A stretch of DNA of 64,000 bases, from positions 38,537,001 through 38,601,000 of the forward strand of contig NC_088342.1 in NCBI RefSeq assembly GCF_036884655.1, in the 5' to 3' direction. A program made the position numbers and the translations under genes. Under the pieces are notes generated by a model. It was not told the origin of the DNA. It did not search any database and was given only the letters and a program-made list of their open reading frames with translations. The DNA comes from Musa acuminata AAA Group (lineage: Eukaryota; Streptophyta; Magnoliopsida; Zingiberales; Musaceae). This document shows positions 42,993-55,583 of this stretch, piece by piece (within the stretch, counting starts at the first letter, position 1; every line of letters starts with the position of its first letter).

Positions 42993-45384
42993 CCTACTTC
43001 ATTACCTTTACTGATGATTTCTCAAAGTATGGATATATGTACTTAATGAAGTACAAGTCCGAGGCCTTTGAGAAATTTAAAGAGTATAAGAATGAAGTGG
43101 AGAACTAAACTGGAAAGAGTATTAAGACTCTTCGATTAGATTGAGGAGGTGAGTACTTAAGTATAGAGTTTACTCAGTTCCTCAAGGACCATGAGATATT
43201 ATCCCAATAGACACCTCTTTATATACCTTAGCTCAATGGTGTCTCTAAAAGGAGAAATCGTACGCTATTAGACATGGTACGGTCTATGATGAGTTTCGCT
43301 GACCCACCCATCTCATTTTGGGTATATGCCATAGAGACCGCAGCTTACCTTCTGAACAGAGTTCCAACTAAATCGGTAGTGTCTACACCATATGAGATAT
43401 GGAAAGGAAAGAAACCCAATATTAAGGTTGTTAAGATGTGGGGCTGCGCTGCCCACATTAAAAGACACAACCATGATAAGTTAGAATCGAAGACAGAGTA
43501 GTGCAAGTTCGTGGGATACACCAAGGAAACATGCGAGTATTATTTCTATCATCTCGAGGACTAAAAGGTCTTTGTAGCCAAGAGAGTAATGTTCCTTGAG
43601 AAGAAACACATTCTTGGCGGAGATAGTGGGAGCATGATAGAGTTGAGTGAGGTTGGAGAACCAAGCTCAAGCACCACTCTACAGCCCGAGTCTGTTTAGG
43701 TACCTAACACACAAGTTTCAACTTTACGTAGGTCTGGTAGAGTATCCCATCCTCCTGAGAGATATGTGGGACATATTAGAGGAGAGGATGTTGAGAACAT
43801 TGATCCTCAAACCTACGAGGAGATTATTATGAGTATAGACTCTAGGAAGTGGCAAGAAGCCATGAATTCTGAGATGGATTCTATATACTCCAATAAGGTT
43901 TGGAACCTAGTCGATACACCCGAAGGTATTGTACCCATCGGTTGTAAGTGGATCTTTAAGAAAAAGATCGGAGTAGATGGAAAGATAGAAACCTATAAAG
44001 CAAGGCTAGTGGCTAAGGGGTATCGTTAAAGGCAAGGTGTTGACTATGACGAAACCTTCTCACCCGTAGCAATGCTAAAATCCATCTAAATTCTATTGAC
44101 TATTGTAGCATACTATGATTATGAGATCTGACAGATGGATGTGAAAACTGCATTCCTCAATGGGAACCTCAAGAATGAGGTGTATATGAAACTACCTGAG
44201 GGATTTGTGTCCAAGAACTACCCAGATAAGGTGTGTAGGTTGCTTAGATCCATTTATGGACTAAAGTAAGCTTTCCGAAGTTGGAGCATAAGATTTGATG
44301 AGGCAATCAGATCTTATGACTTCGTTAAGAACGAAGATGAGCCTTATGTATATAGGAAGGTAAGTGGGAGCGCTATCACATTTTTGGTGTTATATATGGA
44401 TGACATCTTGATTATTGGGAATGATATATGAATGCTATCCACAGTAAAAGCTTAGTTATCTAGATACTTCTCCATGAAGGACTTAGGGAAAGCATCCTAT
44501 ATCTTGGGGATTTAGATCGATAGAGATAGATCCAAGAGGATGCTTGGCTTATCCTAGTCCAGGTATATAGAAACCATTGTCAAAATGTTTGACATGAAAA
44601 ATTCCAAGAGAGGTCTTATATTGATGAGACATGGGATATCATTTTCTAGGAGTATGTCTCCAAAGACTCCAGAAGAAAGGGCGAACATGGATATGATACC
44701 TTATGCCTCAGCGATATGGTCTATCATATATGTCATGCTATGTACTAGGCCTGATATAGCGCATGCTCTGAGTGTCACGAGCAGGTATCAGGCGGATCCA
44801 AGCTTAAAGCATTGGAAAGTAGTAAAATATATCCTTAAGTACTTGAGAAAAATTAAGGATCTTTTACTAGTATATGGAGGTAGTAGCCTTAGGGTTGAAG
44901 GCTACACGGACTCAAGTTTTCAGTCTGATATCGATGATAGTAAGTCGAATTCAGGGTATGTGTACACATTGAATGGACGAGCAATGTGCTAGAAGAGTTC
45001 CAAGCAAGATACTACTGCTAACTCGACCACAGAGGCGGAGTATATTGATGCAGTAGAGGTAGCAAAGGAGGGAGTCTGGATGAAGAAGTTTATCATAGAT
45101 CTAGGAGTCGAGCTAAGTAGCGAGGAGCTGATTCCTTATATTATGATAACTACGGGGAGATTACTCAAATAAGGGAACCTGGGTCTTATCAGAAGTGTTC
45201 TGAGGAGGTTCTAACTTATTGGAGAGATCATGACCTGAGGAGATGTAGCAGTAGAAAGGGTTCCATCCAAAGATAACATTGCAGATCCATTGACAAAGTC
45301 ATTGTCTCAGATTGTCTTTGAGCATCACAGGGGTCTGATGGAGATCAGACACATAGATGATTGACTTTAGGTCAAGTGGGAGAT
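42993..45384 (+). pseudogene. copia integrase-RT-RNase H remnant
   Basis: Integrase core: FITFTDDFSKYGYMYLMKYK, then WVYAIETAAYLLNRVPTKSV and [62 protein letters not shown] and the catalytic box LYMDDILIIGND (about 44387-44422). RNase H: VEGYTDSSFQSDIDDSKS, STTEAEYIDAVEVAKE and SKDNIADPLTK. More than fifteen in-frame stops occur, mainly at Gln, Arg (CGA) and Trp codons. The purine tract AAGTGGGAGAT precedes the 3' LTR. Confidence 0.88.
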
Positions 45385-46993
45385 TGCCAGTCATAGGTGC
45401 CCAACAAGCCAATCACGTGAGTGATGACACGTGTGACTTGACATGGAATATTTTTACTTATTATATTTTAGTATTTATCATTTTATATTAACTATTGCAT
45501 ATATACATGTATATATTGTGATATCCTTAGATTTGTACAATGAGAATCGGATCGTGATGAGATCATGATAATGAGATCAATTCACCTTTAAACACAGATC
45601 CTAAATAATCCCGGTCATAGGTTACTCGAGAGGGACATCGTGATAACCGGACAGATTGGTATGCTATATACCCATCCATATGATGGATGCAGCTAGTCTC
45701 ATAGCTGCTCGTGTGGGGATACTAGGGATACAGTACAGGTGCTTATTGGAGAATGAGTTCACTGATTGATCTACTTACGGAATGCTGGATGGTTGATGAT
45801 GCCTTATTGTTAGACAACGATTCCATAGTCCTAGTGGTGTATCTGGTCCTTAGACTTTAGATACCAAGGATGTCTTATATGAGTACTCCACTCTTTGATA
45901 TCAGACTTATAGGTTTGGATGTCCCAAATCTAATATAACTAGTCATTGGAAGTGGTAGTCGACCTTACGAGGGCTATTGAGTGTCGATAGAGGATCATCC
46001 ACTCTCGACATCATGAGAAGAATATCCCATGTGTTCTTGCTCAGACAAATTCCTAGCCAGGGTCATTCGGATTGAGAGAGAAAGAGTTCTCCAGGAGAAT
46101 CCAATTAGAGCGAGACTCGAGTAGAAACCGTATGGGTCTGATAGCACTATGTCCGATATACAGTCTCTGGGATATTAGATGGATGAGGGACTATATGTAC
46201 ACGATAATTGAGGATAGATAAGTCCAATGGATTAGATTCCCATGTATCGTGTGGGAACTACGGCGTAGTGGCCTAGTACGTCTGTAGTCGATGAGTCGAG
46301 TGAATTATTATAGAGATAATAATTCACTGAGTCAGAAGGAGTTCTGACAAGTATGACTCACGGTCAGCTCGATATTGGGCCTAGAGAGTCACACACATAT
46401 GGTAGGCATTGCAATGAGTAGAGGTTCGGATATGAGATATCCGTCGGAGCCTCTATTTTATTGGATATCCAATAAGCCCTTGAATTATTGGATCCCATGG
46501 ACGAGATTCAATAAGATCCCATGAGAGATTATTGGATAGAGATCCGCTAATCTAAAAAGATTGGGTAATTGGATGTCGATCCAATACCCACTAGGGGAGG
46601 ATCCATTAGGGTTTGACAGGGGGCCTCTATAAATAGGAGGGATTCAGTTGTTCATAGGCTAGAGCTTTTGCTTGCCTCTCATATTCTCCTCCTCCTCTCC
46701 ACATCAGAGCAGGCTTAGAGTTTTAAGGAGCGTCGTCGCAGCCTTGCTGTGTAGATCATCGCTAGAGAGGATGACGCTTGACCTCCTTCACCCTCTCCTA
46801 GAGATATGCAAGGAAATAGGGATATATGATCTCCTTAGGTAACACAATCTATTCTATACACAGTTTATTTCACGGATTTTTGTGCACCAATCTTCGCACG
46901 ACAACAAACATCTTTTTGGGGAATTGGGGATTTTATTTTATTTTTCTTGTTCTTCCGCTGCGCATGTGATGTCGCCCCCAAGATTATCCAATA
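45385..46993 (+). repeat. copia 3' LTR, about 1.61 kb
   Basis: It begins TGCCAGTCATAGGTGCCC after the purine tract and ends ATTATCCAATA (CA changed to TA). TATA box TATAAATA at 46628-46635. Confidence 0.87.
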
Positions 46994-47711
46994 CCCCTGT
47001 CAGGCGGTGGTACCGTTAGCGCTCGGTCTCTGAGCTTTGTCAGGCGGTGGTACCGCCCAGATTGAGTGGTAGTACCGCCTAGTGTCAGGTGTCAGGTGGT
47101 GGTACTGCCTAGTAATGGCGGTGGTACCGCTAGGACCCTAGAAATATGGGATTAGATAATTTTTTGCTCCATTTTTGAAGCCATTAGAGCCTATAAAAAC
47201 CCCACCCTTTTCTGCCTGAAAGGGCACGAAAGCATTAAGATAATCTTGAGTTGTTGGGGTGTAAAAGTGTTGTAAATAAGGGCTAGAGTCCTCCTCCCTT
47301 TCTAAGTTTTGAGATCATTCAAGAGATGTGTGAGGCTTGTAAGGGTTCTTTCTTAAACCCTGAAAAGGAGAAAGCGCTGTAAAAGGTAGTTGATCTTCAC
47401 CTATTGAAGGAAGGTCTTTAGTAGACGCCGGAGACTTTGTCGGAGGAGGAATCCAAAAGTGAATATAGGTCATGTTGACCGAACCACTCTAAATTCTGGT
47501 TTGCTTTTCATTAGTGTAATTTACTTTAACTGTAAATCATTTTATAACAAACTGCTTCTCCTCCTCATCTTGCTTATGCTCTCATACGTTTCAAGTTGCT
47601 ATCCTTCTGATTCGATTTTCATCAAACGTACGAAATATTTTATACAAAAATCAAAGAATTTTTCGCTACACTAATTCACCCCCCATCTTAGTGCCGCTCT
47701 TGATCCTAACA
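46994..47711 (+). repeat. truncated 5' LTR of SIRE-like element (46994-54178)
   Basis: It starts within the palindrome array, has a TATA box at 47192-47199 and ends CCTAACA. It matches the downstream half of 52855-54178. Confidence 0.88.
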
Positions 47712-47756
47712 ATTGGTATCAGAGCAAGGTTCATTCTCGTTTATTTTAAAACCCAA

Positions 47757-49440
47757 GAGAGATAGCATTTGTCGGTAACCTAGAGGGCCATTCAATTACA
47801 CGTCCGCCCATGTTTAATGGGACGGATTACACATATTGGAAGACTAGAATAAGGATCTTCTTAATTTCAATGGATTTTGAATTATGAAATATTATAGAAA
47901 ATGGCTTTCAAAAGTCTTCTCTTCCAATGAATGATTAGAATGAATTGGAGAAGAAAACTTTCGCTTTAAACGTAAAGGTTATGAATGCCTTATTTTGTGC
48001 ATTAGATAAAAACGAGTTTAATCGAATATCGGTTTGTGAAACGGCTTTTGACATTTGACACACACTCGAAGTGACTCATGAAGGCATTAGTAGAGTGAAT
48101 GAGTCAAAAATTAATCTTTTGGTGCATTTTTATGAGTTGTTTTGAATGAAACCGAGTGAGACCATTGGAGACATGTACACCCGATTTTGAATTGGTTAAT
48201 AAGATTTTAAGATCCCTTCCAAAAAGTTGAGGTCTTAAAGTAACGATCATTCAATAGGCTAAAGATCTAAATAAATTTTCACTTGAAAAACTAATTGGGT
48301 CACTAATGACCTATGAAATGACATGTAAAGCTTATAAAGAGCTTGAGGGCACCCTTCCAAAGAATAAGAAGGACATAGTACCGAAAACACAAGAAGACCA
48401 CTTGAAAGAAAACTCAAGTGATGAGGACTTTGATGATGACTTGGCACTCTTAATAAAGAAGTTCAAAAGATTCATAAAAAAAAATAAATTTAAAAATGAT
48501 ACTAAAAATAAATTTGAACATAAGAAAGAACAAGTGATATGTTATGAATGCAAGAAGCTGGGACACTTTAAGAGTGAATGTCCCCAAGCAAAGAAGAGGC
48601 AACCAAAGAAGAAGGCTCTCAAAGCTACATAGGACAACTCAAGTGCATCCGAAGAAGAGGAGCCTACCATCATTGAGCAAGTTGTTCACTATGCACTAAT
48701 TGCCATTGAAGATGAGGTAACAAGTTCATTTGATGCAAATTTATCCTTTGATGAACTATTAAATGCTTTTCATGATTTATTTGATAAATAAAAATTAATT
48801 AATAAAAAATATAAATTATTAAAAAAGGAGCATGCTTCTCTTGTTAATGATTTCGATAGTTTAAAAGTTGAGCACAATGATAATTTAGCTCTATATATGA
48901 AATGTGATGAACTAGAAACACTCAGAAAGGACAACTTGCTACTCAAGAAAACCTTAAACAAATTTGAGGTTAGTAGCAATTCCCTAAACATGATCCTTGC
49001 CAATAAGGGTCACGTTCAAAGAAAAGGCAGAATCGGATTTGTGAGTAGCTCTCACCCAAATCTAACCACCTTTGTTAAAGGCCCTACTTTACATGTCTCA
49101 CCCCGAAACAAATGCAACTTTTGTTACAAATTTAGGCATGTAGCTTATAATTGTCTATTCAAGAAATGTTGTCCATGTAGATTGATTTGGGTTCTTAAAA
49201 GAACATCAAATGACTCAATATAATATGATAAACTATGTAGATCTATTTTTGAAGCACCCAAGGTCAAATGAGTACCTAAAAATCATTTCTTTTTGTAGAA
49301 AAATGTACCATCACAAGTTAGAAGCAAGAGATGATACTTTGATTTTGGATGCTCAAGGCTTATGACCAAAGATCCAAAATAACCTATAAAGCTCTTTAGC
49401 CAAAATAATAAAAAGGGGATCATAAGAATTAAAAATGTTA
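47757..49440 (+). pseudogene. SIRE-like gag-protease start, with zinc knuckle
   Basis: Gag blocks: GHSITRPPMFNGTDYTYWKT, MNALFCALDKNEFNRIS, ELVNKILRSLPKS and EKLIGSLMTYEMT. A CCHC knuckle CYECKKLGHFKSEC lies at about 48540-48582. A coiled-coil-like middle (LKVEHNDNLALYMKCDELET) follows. A second Cys-rich block CNFCYKFRHVAYNC lies at about 49111. An aspartic-protease-like YFDFGCSRLMT at about 49339 has Phe in place of the Ser/Thr after the catalytic Asp. The start codon is ATA, and stops replace several Trp and Gln codons. A short deletion near 48182 removes part of the gag core. Sequence similarity to pol ends at about 49440. Confidence 0.83.
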
Positions 49441-49959
49441 GTTACAAAATGATACTTCTAAGATCATGATGCAATAATTATTTGAAATCTTGTGTGATAA
49501 ACACTCGATCTTGATCTCTCAAACCTAAAAATTCTTAGGCATAAGTTCCCTTTTTAACTTCTTTCGGAGTTCTAAATTTCTAGGATACATTCCCTCCCAA
49601 ATATTTTTTCGGATCGAATTCTATCTAACTAGATCATGAATTTGTTAAATTTTCGTTTTCGGACTTTCTTGATCACTCACCTGAATCATGATCTTATAGT
49701 GTGTGCAATGAGCCATATTCATTTTTCCATATGAGTTTTTACGATATTTGCAAATGACGAATCCTGAACTTATGGTAGGCATTTTACAATACGAGTTCAA
49801 TATAACATTTGAGCATGGTGTGCATTTCATATGATGAATCATGAACAAAGAGTCTTCAATACGAATTTTCTTTTCTTATGATATGAATTTCACATGATAA
49901 GGTTGTGTGGTTACATGCAAGCAGTGCTCACTACATGATAAGGTTGATGTCACCCCCCT

Positions 49960-50385
49960 TCCCCCACACAACTATGTAAGCAGTGCTCACTGCCTGTAGG
50001 CGGTGGCACCGCCAATTGTCATGGGTGGCAGATGGTAGCACCGCCCAGCAAACAGTAGCACCGCCCAGCTGTCACGGGTGGCAAGCGGTAGCACCGCCCA
50101 GCTAACGGTGCCATTGCCCGCAACTTGCCCCTTATAAACCCTAAGTTAGGGTCGGCGGTAGAACCGACCCCAACTCATTTTGCACTCCTCCAAATAGCTC
50201 CAAACCCATTACTCTACCTCTAGCAACCCAAAAATCCCCCCTTCCCACTAGATCAAGGATCAATCTCCGACATTCTTTTAAAGATCACTAGAAAGGAGAA
50301 CTACTTAGGTAATCTCTACACTAAATTGATTCTCCTTTGTATTACTTGTTCTTGCTCCTTATTTGCCTTCATTATTGTAGTCTTA
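49960..50385 (+). promoter_or_regulatory. promoter-like block ahead of the accessory ORF
   Basis: Palindromic GGYGGYACCGCC words lie at 49985-50120. A TATA-like CTTATAAACC starts at about 50131, then a pyrimidine-rich leader. A possible leader intron has donor TTAG/GTAATC (about 50309) and acceptor ATTGTAG (about 50380). The accessory ORF ATG is at 50386. The order mirrors the LTR promoter, although the palindrome-to-TATA distance is shorter (about 12 bp). Confidence 0.5.
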
Positions 50386-51045
50386 ATGGGTTCTAGAAGA
50401 TCCTCTAGGGATAAAGGAAAGAGGAGATTAGATGAAAATTATGACTCCATACTTTTCGATTCCAATCAACATGCCCTAAAATTTTCATCCACAGAGTCTA
50501 GACATGTTCATAAGGAAAAATATGTTGATTTAGATGAATTAAGTTATTTGAAACATATTTAATGACTTGCTAATCTAGACATTCTCCCAATCTTTCAAAT
50601 GAGTGAACCTATCTACTCTAGACTTGTTAGGCTATTTTATAACAATTTACATATAGATGAATATGAAAGGGTATCTACCTATCTATTAGAACATCATATA
50701 CCCATTACGGATAGAACCATTTGCAACATCATAGGAATTCCGGTAAAAGAAAGAGAGTGTTATTTTAGAGGACAATGGGATGATGAAACAGTTGGGACTA
50801 CTTACGTTGATGCCTTAGGAATAATTTTTGGCAATCCTAACTTAACGATTCTTCCAAAAAGCTATGAACATTTATTACCATTAAGCACCAAAATACTTCA
50901 TCACATCCTGATAAGTATCATTCTCCCAAAGCAATATCATCATGATGAAATAAGCCAAATGGAACTAGGTACTATGTATTGGATTATGAAGGGACATAAT
51001 AATTGTTTTGGTTTCCTAATTCAACAAAACGTGATTGAAATATAA
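50386..51045 (+). pseudogene. accessory (env-position) ORF of SIRE-like element
   Basis: The first part (50386-50562) starts MGSRRSSRDKGKRRLD, a strongly basic N-terminus. Two adjacent stops follow (50560-50565), then an open frame to 51045. The second part reads SRLVRLFYNNLHIDEYERVS, TICNIIGIPVKERECYFRGQ and YWIMKGHNNCFGFLI. This pattern (RLVR..FY.NL, then a GIP.....CY segment) resembles the putative plant transposon protein domain found in extra ORFs of plant LTR elements. It occupies the place of the so-called env-like ORF of SIRE elements. The role is unknown. Broken frames continue to about 51430 (PLQLEPEPETPIF, DHFEQRQDRLEQH). Confidence 0.65.
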
Positions 51046-51430
51046 AAAAAAGGACATGATGCTGCCATATGGTGGCTTACTCATAAGACTACTCCATGCC
51101 TATGATATTACCATTCTACCCGATGAAGAAGTTATAAAATTAGACATATTTAGTATTATAAATAAAAATCTACTTTGACAGATGAGATGTACATTAAAAA
51201 AATGGTATATGGACTAGACTGCCTAGAATGACTGATCCCCTCCAACTTGAACCAGAACCTGAAACACCAATTTTTAGGGGTAATCTGTCTCTTCCAACTA
51301 GTCCCTTTAAGAAATCACCTCCAGTATAGCAAGCACCTCCCTCATCTATCGACGAAATAAGGACTCGGATGGATCATTTTGAACAACGACAAGATCGACT
51401 TGAACAACACTAAGATCAAATCTTAACTGA

Positions 51431-52854
51431 GTTATAGTAAATTCATCAATAATTTATATTTTGTTTAGACATTTGAACTTTCCGCCACCTGAATAAGTGT
51501 GTATGTATTTGAGGAGAAGCGGACATAATTCCTCTTTGTTATGTTGTAATCATATGTTGTTTACCTTAATGTTGTAAACTTAAAATGCTACTTACTTTGA
51601 TGATCGTAATACTGTGCTTTGATGCCTAAAATACTATTTACTTTGATAGTAAAATTCTACGCTAACTATCTTGATGGTTAAATTCTGAGCATACTTTAAT
51701 GAATATATCACTCTAAGAATTAGACTTGATGTATTATGATCATTTGGAATGTTAATTTGTCCGAATGTATGAATTTGATGTATATCTTTTCCAGACTATC
51801 TTTCACTTAATATATTCCTTAAATAGAACTTTTATGAGTTTGTGTCATATCAAGTTTACTTCGTACCCTTGCTCTATCACTTAATGATTTTTTATACATT
51901 GAATTAATTGACAAATTCATCTCTCATATATTTCACTCTTATGGATTTTTAATGAGAAATGGATTTGATACGATGCTCCTCTCATTATGAAGGTTTATTC
52001 ATGGAATTTCTTTTATCCTTTGATTCTTTCACATGAATTCTTTCTTAATGAAAGAAGAATTTTTATGAATTTTTTAGTATGAGATGAACACTTGCAAGAG
52101 TAAGGAATATCTTGATCCTTGTGAAAATTGAAGCATGATTTAATGAAACTCTTTTATCATTTTTTACTTGATTCAAATCATTTCACAAAGTTGGTTCTCA
52201 ATGGATTTTCCTCCTTACTCTCATTCTCCATGCGAAGTTTTGATGAAAAATAAAAAGGGAGAAGTTGATGGAAGCTATCTCTTTAATATTTATAACTTTT
52301 AATGTGAGAACTTTTGAATGATACCATTTCATGAATGCTTGAAATATGATTGGTATACAAATTAAAATATGGTATGAATTTTTACCACACTTGTATTGTT
52401 AAATCATTCTCCTTTTTATTGATGACAAAGGGGAAGAAATAATATCAAAATATGGTAAATTGATGACAAATGTATGCAATGTGTTTCATCATAGATACTT
52501 GAAATGTTTGCTTAATAAATTTCTTTTATAAGATATCTAGAGCTTAACTTACTATTTTACAAATTGATATCTTGCCATAGAATGATGAATTGCTATCTTT
52601 GTCATCTTTCATATTTAAAATATCATACTTGAAAATGAATGTCATACCTTGGCATTATATTTTGAGAATGTTAGATCATGATAGGAATCATGATGTGCAT
52701 GTTGATAAGTTTAATGAATTTAACTTATCGGTTTGATTTTTGAATTCAAAGGCCTTGAATTCAAGAATGCATTTTCTCAAGTATGGCATATAGACAGGGG
52801 GAGTTAAGTTTAACTCTGTCGTCAATTAATTGTCATCATAAAAAAGGGAGAGAT
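51431..52854 (+). other. non-coding AT-rich spacer of SIRE-like element
   Basis: No protein similarity. It holds short direct repeats such as TACTTTGATGR (51590-51670), the phrase TTGATGACAAAGGGGAAGAA at about 52420, a GACAGGGGGAGTTAAG motif at about 52793 and the purine tract AAAAAAGGGAGAGAT before the 3' LTR. Confidence 0.65.
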
Positions 52855-54178
52855 TGTTGAATCTCGAATTTTGATGATGAAGTCAATTGTAATTTATTTG
52901 ATCTAATCTATATGTTGAGAAAAGTGTGCAGGATTAACTACGATAGCAGTAAGACATAAAGCAGGTGTTGTGCCGAAGTCAAGATCGAGATCACGTTGAG
53001 AGTTCGAGTGTTCATCGGAAGTTTGGACGTTCATCAGAAGTTCTACCAGAACCAACCAAGAAGTCCAGGAGCTTGCCAAAGAAGCTCATCGGAACTTACC
53101 AAGAAGATCGTCGTAAAGTTCAGGAGCTTGCCGGGAGTTTGTCGGAGCATTGCCGAGAGTTCGTCAGATGTTCGCCGGAAGATGCCAAAAGAGCAATTGA
53201 CATACCGGAACAAGAAGAGTTGTGATCATATCTTAATTATCATAGTTAGAGCGTAAATTAAGTTAGGATTAGGAGGTAATCCCACTAACTTAATTAGGGG
53301 CCAACTAGGCCCTTAACAGAGCTGATTTGGGCTGGATTGAACAACCCAATCAACCCCTGAAAATATGACCGGCAGTGGCATCGCCTAGAAGACCTAGTCT
53401 CCCAGGTGATCTAGGTGGTGGTACCGCCCAGACTGGGCGATGGTACCGTCGGAAGTTATTGCTGCCAACGGTGGTACCGCTAAAGCTCGGTCTCCGAGCT
53501 TTGTCAAGCGGTAGTATCGCCCAGACTGAGCGGTAGTACCACCCAGTGTCAGTTGTCAGGCGGTGGTACTACCCAGTAATGGCGGTGGTACTGCCAGGAC
53601 CCTAGAAATTCAGGATTAGACACTTTTTTGCTCTATTTTTGAAGCCATTGTGGCTTATAAAAACCTCATCCTTTTCTACATGAAAGGGCACAAAAGCATT
53701 GAGATAATCTTGAGTTGTTGGGGTGTAAAATTGTTGTAAATAAGTGTTAGAGTCCTCCTTCTCCCTTTCTAAGTTTTGAGATAATTCAAGAGAGGTGTGA
53801 GACTTGTAAGGGTTCTCTCCTAAACCCATAATAAGGAGAAAGCATTGTAAAAGGTAGTTGGTCTTCACATATTGAAAGAAAGCCTTTAGTGGACGCCGGA
53901 GACCTCGTCGAAGGAGGAATCCGAAAGTGGATGTAGGTCACGTTGACCGAACCACTCTAAATTCTGGTTTGCTTTTCATTAGTGTAATTTACTTTAACTG
54001 TAAATCATTTCATAGCAAACTGCTTCTCCTCCTCATCTTGCTTACGCTCTCATACGTTTCAAGTTCTTATCCTTCCGATTTAGTTTTCATCGAACATACG
54101 AAATATTTTATATGAAAATCGAAGAATTTTTCGCTGCACTAATTCACCCCCCTCTTAGTGCCGCTCTTAATCCTAACA
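52855..54178 (+). repeat. 3' LTR of SIRE-like element (46994-54178)
   Basis: It begins TGTTGAATCTCGAATTTTG and ends CCTAACA. It contains a GAAGTTC/CGGAAG repeat tract (52990-53180), a palindrome array (53370-53595) and a TATA box at 53656-53663. Confidence 0.9.
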
Positions 54179-54705
54179 CACCTAACCTTAGGTCACCAAA
54201 TGGGCCTTCCACTTGGTCCAAAACAGTCTCAACTCAGGCCCAATGGGCCCCTAATTGAGTTGGTCTAATTACATTCAAAACTAACTCAATTACAACCTAG
54301 ACTACGTCAATCAAGAAACAATTGATTACAAGCATGAATAACATGTTATCCGGCATGTCATTGGTTCATCTGACGCTTCATTCGACCTTTCGACGCATTG
54401 TCCTCTCATTCGGCACATTGCCCAATCGGCATGTTAGCCTCCGCAACATCCGATCTCCTTGGCATAATTTTCGATCCTTTTAGCATGATGCCCGAACTCA
54501 TAGCACAAAGCCTTCTGTCGATACATCGACCAATCCTCCGGCCCGACATCCAATCTTCTAATATGTTCCATTCTAGCCCAACCTCTTATTCCACTAGTTT
54601 AATCGATCTATCTTTCCCTTGATTGAAGCTAGTTCTATATCACTTAAACGTATATTAGTTCATAACTTATCAATTAATTTTATCATCAAAATATGAGATT
54701 CAACA
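54179..54705 (-). repeat. SIRE-like LTR fragment, minus strand
   Basis: Read on the minus strand from 54705 it begins TGTTGAATCTCATATTTTG and follows the first about 530 bp of the 56813/62126-type LTR: the CCGAAGGAT-like region, then the GTGGAAGGCCCA stretch. It ends where the 46994-54178 element begins. Confidence 0.78.
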
Positions 54706-55583
54706 CATAGCGAAAGGGTAAAAAATAAAATCCTATATTTTCATAAAAAAATATTTCATCGCCATGCGAAGATTGATGCGTAAAAATCTGTGAAACCAAA
54801 AAACTATGCATATAAGAAAGATTGTATTACCTAGGGAGATCATATATCCTTAAATTCCTACAGATCTGTGAGAGATGATGAAGGAGGTCAATTGTCCTTC
54901 TCTCTAGTGGTGATCAACACGATAGGGGCTATGAAGATGTTCCTCATATCGCTACCCAAATCTTCACACACCTCAAATAGGATTTGCTGGCTAAGGAGGA
55001 GAAGGGGAGAGAAGAATAAAAGGTGGCAGCTAATAAAGTCTAGCATATGGCTCTTTGGTTCCCTCCTATATATAGAGGTTTCATGACCATAATGAAACAT
55101 GCCTTATTGGATATTGGATCTCCATCCAACTACCTAAGCCTCTTAGGTTAGTGGATCTCTACCTAATAATCTCTCATTAACTCTTATTGGATCTCATCCA
55201 TATGATCCAATAATTTAGGAGCTTGTTGGATATCCAATAAGAAAGGGACTCCAACGGAAATCTCATATTTGAACCTCTACTCGTTGCAACACCTACCATA
55301 TGTGTATGACCCTCTAGGCCTAATATCGAGTTGACCATGAATCATATATACCAGAACTCCTTTTGGCTTAATGAATCATTATCTTCATAATAATTTACTC
55401 GACTCATCAACTACGGGCGTAATAGGTCACTATGTCATAGTCCCCAAACGATACATGAGAATCCAATCCTTTGTACCTATTAGTCCTCAATTATCATGTA
55501 CATATAGTTTCTCATCCATTTAATATCTCAGAGATCGTATACTGGGCATGGTGCTATCCAGCTCATACGATTTATATTCAAGT
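54706..55583 (-). repeat. truncated copia LTR, minus strand
   Basis: It matches the promoter-distal half of the copia LTR at 57909-59413 in the same orientation. Landmarks are GATCTGTGAGAGATGATGAAGGAGGTC, shortened here to GAGATGATGAAGGAGG, CTCTCTAGTGGTGATC, and CGACTCATC-type words. Both ends are lost. Confidence 0.75.

Larger units (their letters stand above)
33314..46993 (+). mobile_element. old copia element split by a SIRE-like insertion
   Basis: 5' LTR 33314-34930, primer site, long leader, start of gag, then integrase cut at 36763. A SIRE-like element occupies 36764-42992. From 42993 the same integrase codons resume and pol continues to the 3' LTR 45385-46993. The join is exact: the sequence before and after encodes a continuous GGYSYFITFTDDFSKYGY. 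Gag and protease are mostly deleted. The LTRs are strongly diverged and pol is full of stops, so this is an ancient copy. No target duplication of its own is visible (ggagc versus cccct). Confidence 0.85.
46994..54178 (+). mobile_element. SIRE-like element with gag and accessory ORF, no RT or integrase; 5' LTR truncated
   Basis: Partial 5' LTR (46994-47711), primer site (47712-47725), gag with zinc knuckle and protease start (47757-49440), a promoter-like block (49960-50385), an accessory ORF (50386-51045 and beyond), AT-rich spacer and 3' LTR (52855-54178). The left side is cut at the 3' end of the old copia. The right side directly abuts a minus-strand SIRE-like LTR fragment, so this element probably inserted into it. 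Integrase, RT and RNase H are missing. Confidence 0.82.

Noticed and set aside
46994..54178. 32551-33313 as the missing left half of the 5' LTR of this element
   Set aside because: The two pieces overlap by several hundred bp of homologous sequence, and the left piece matches the other LTR subfamily (56813/62126).
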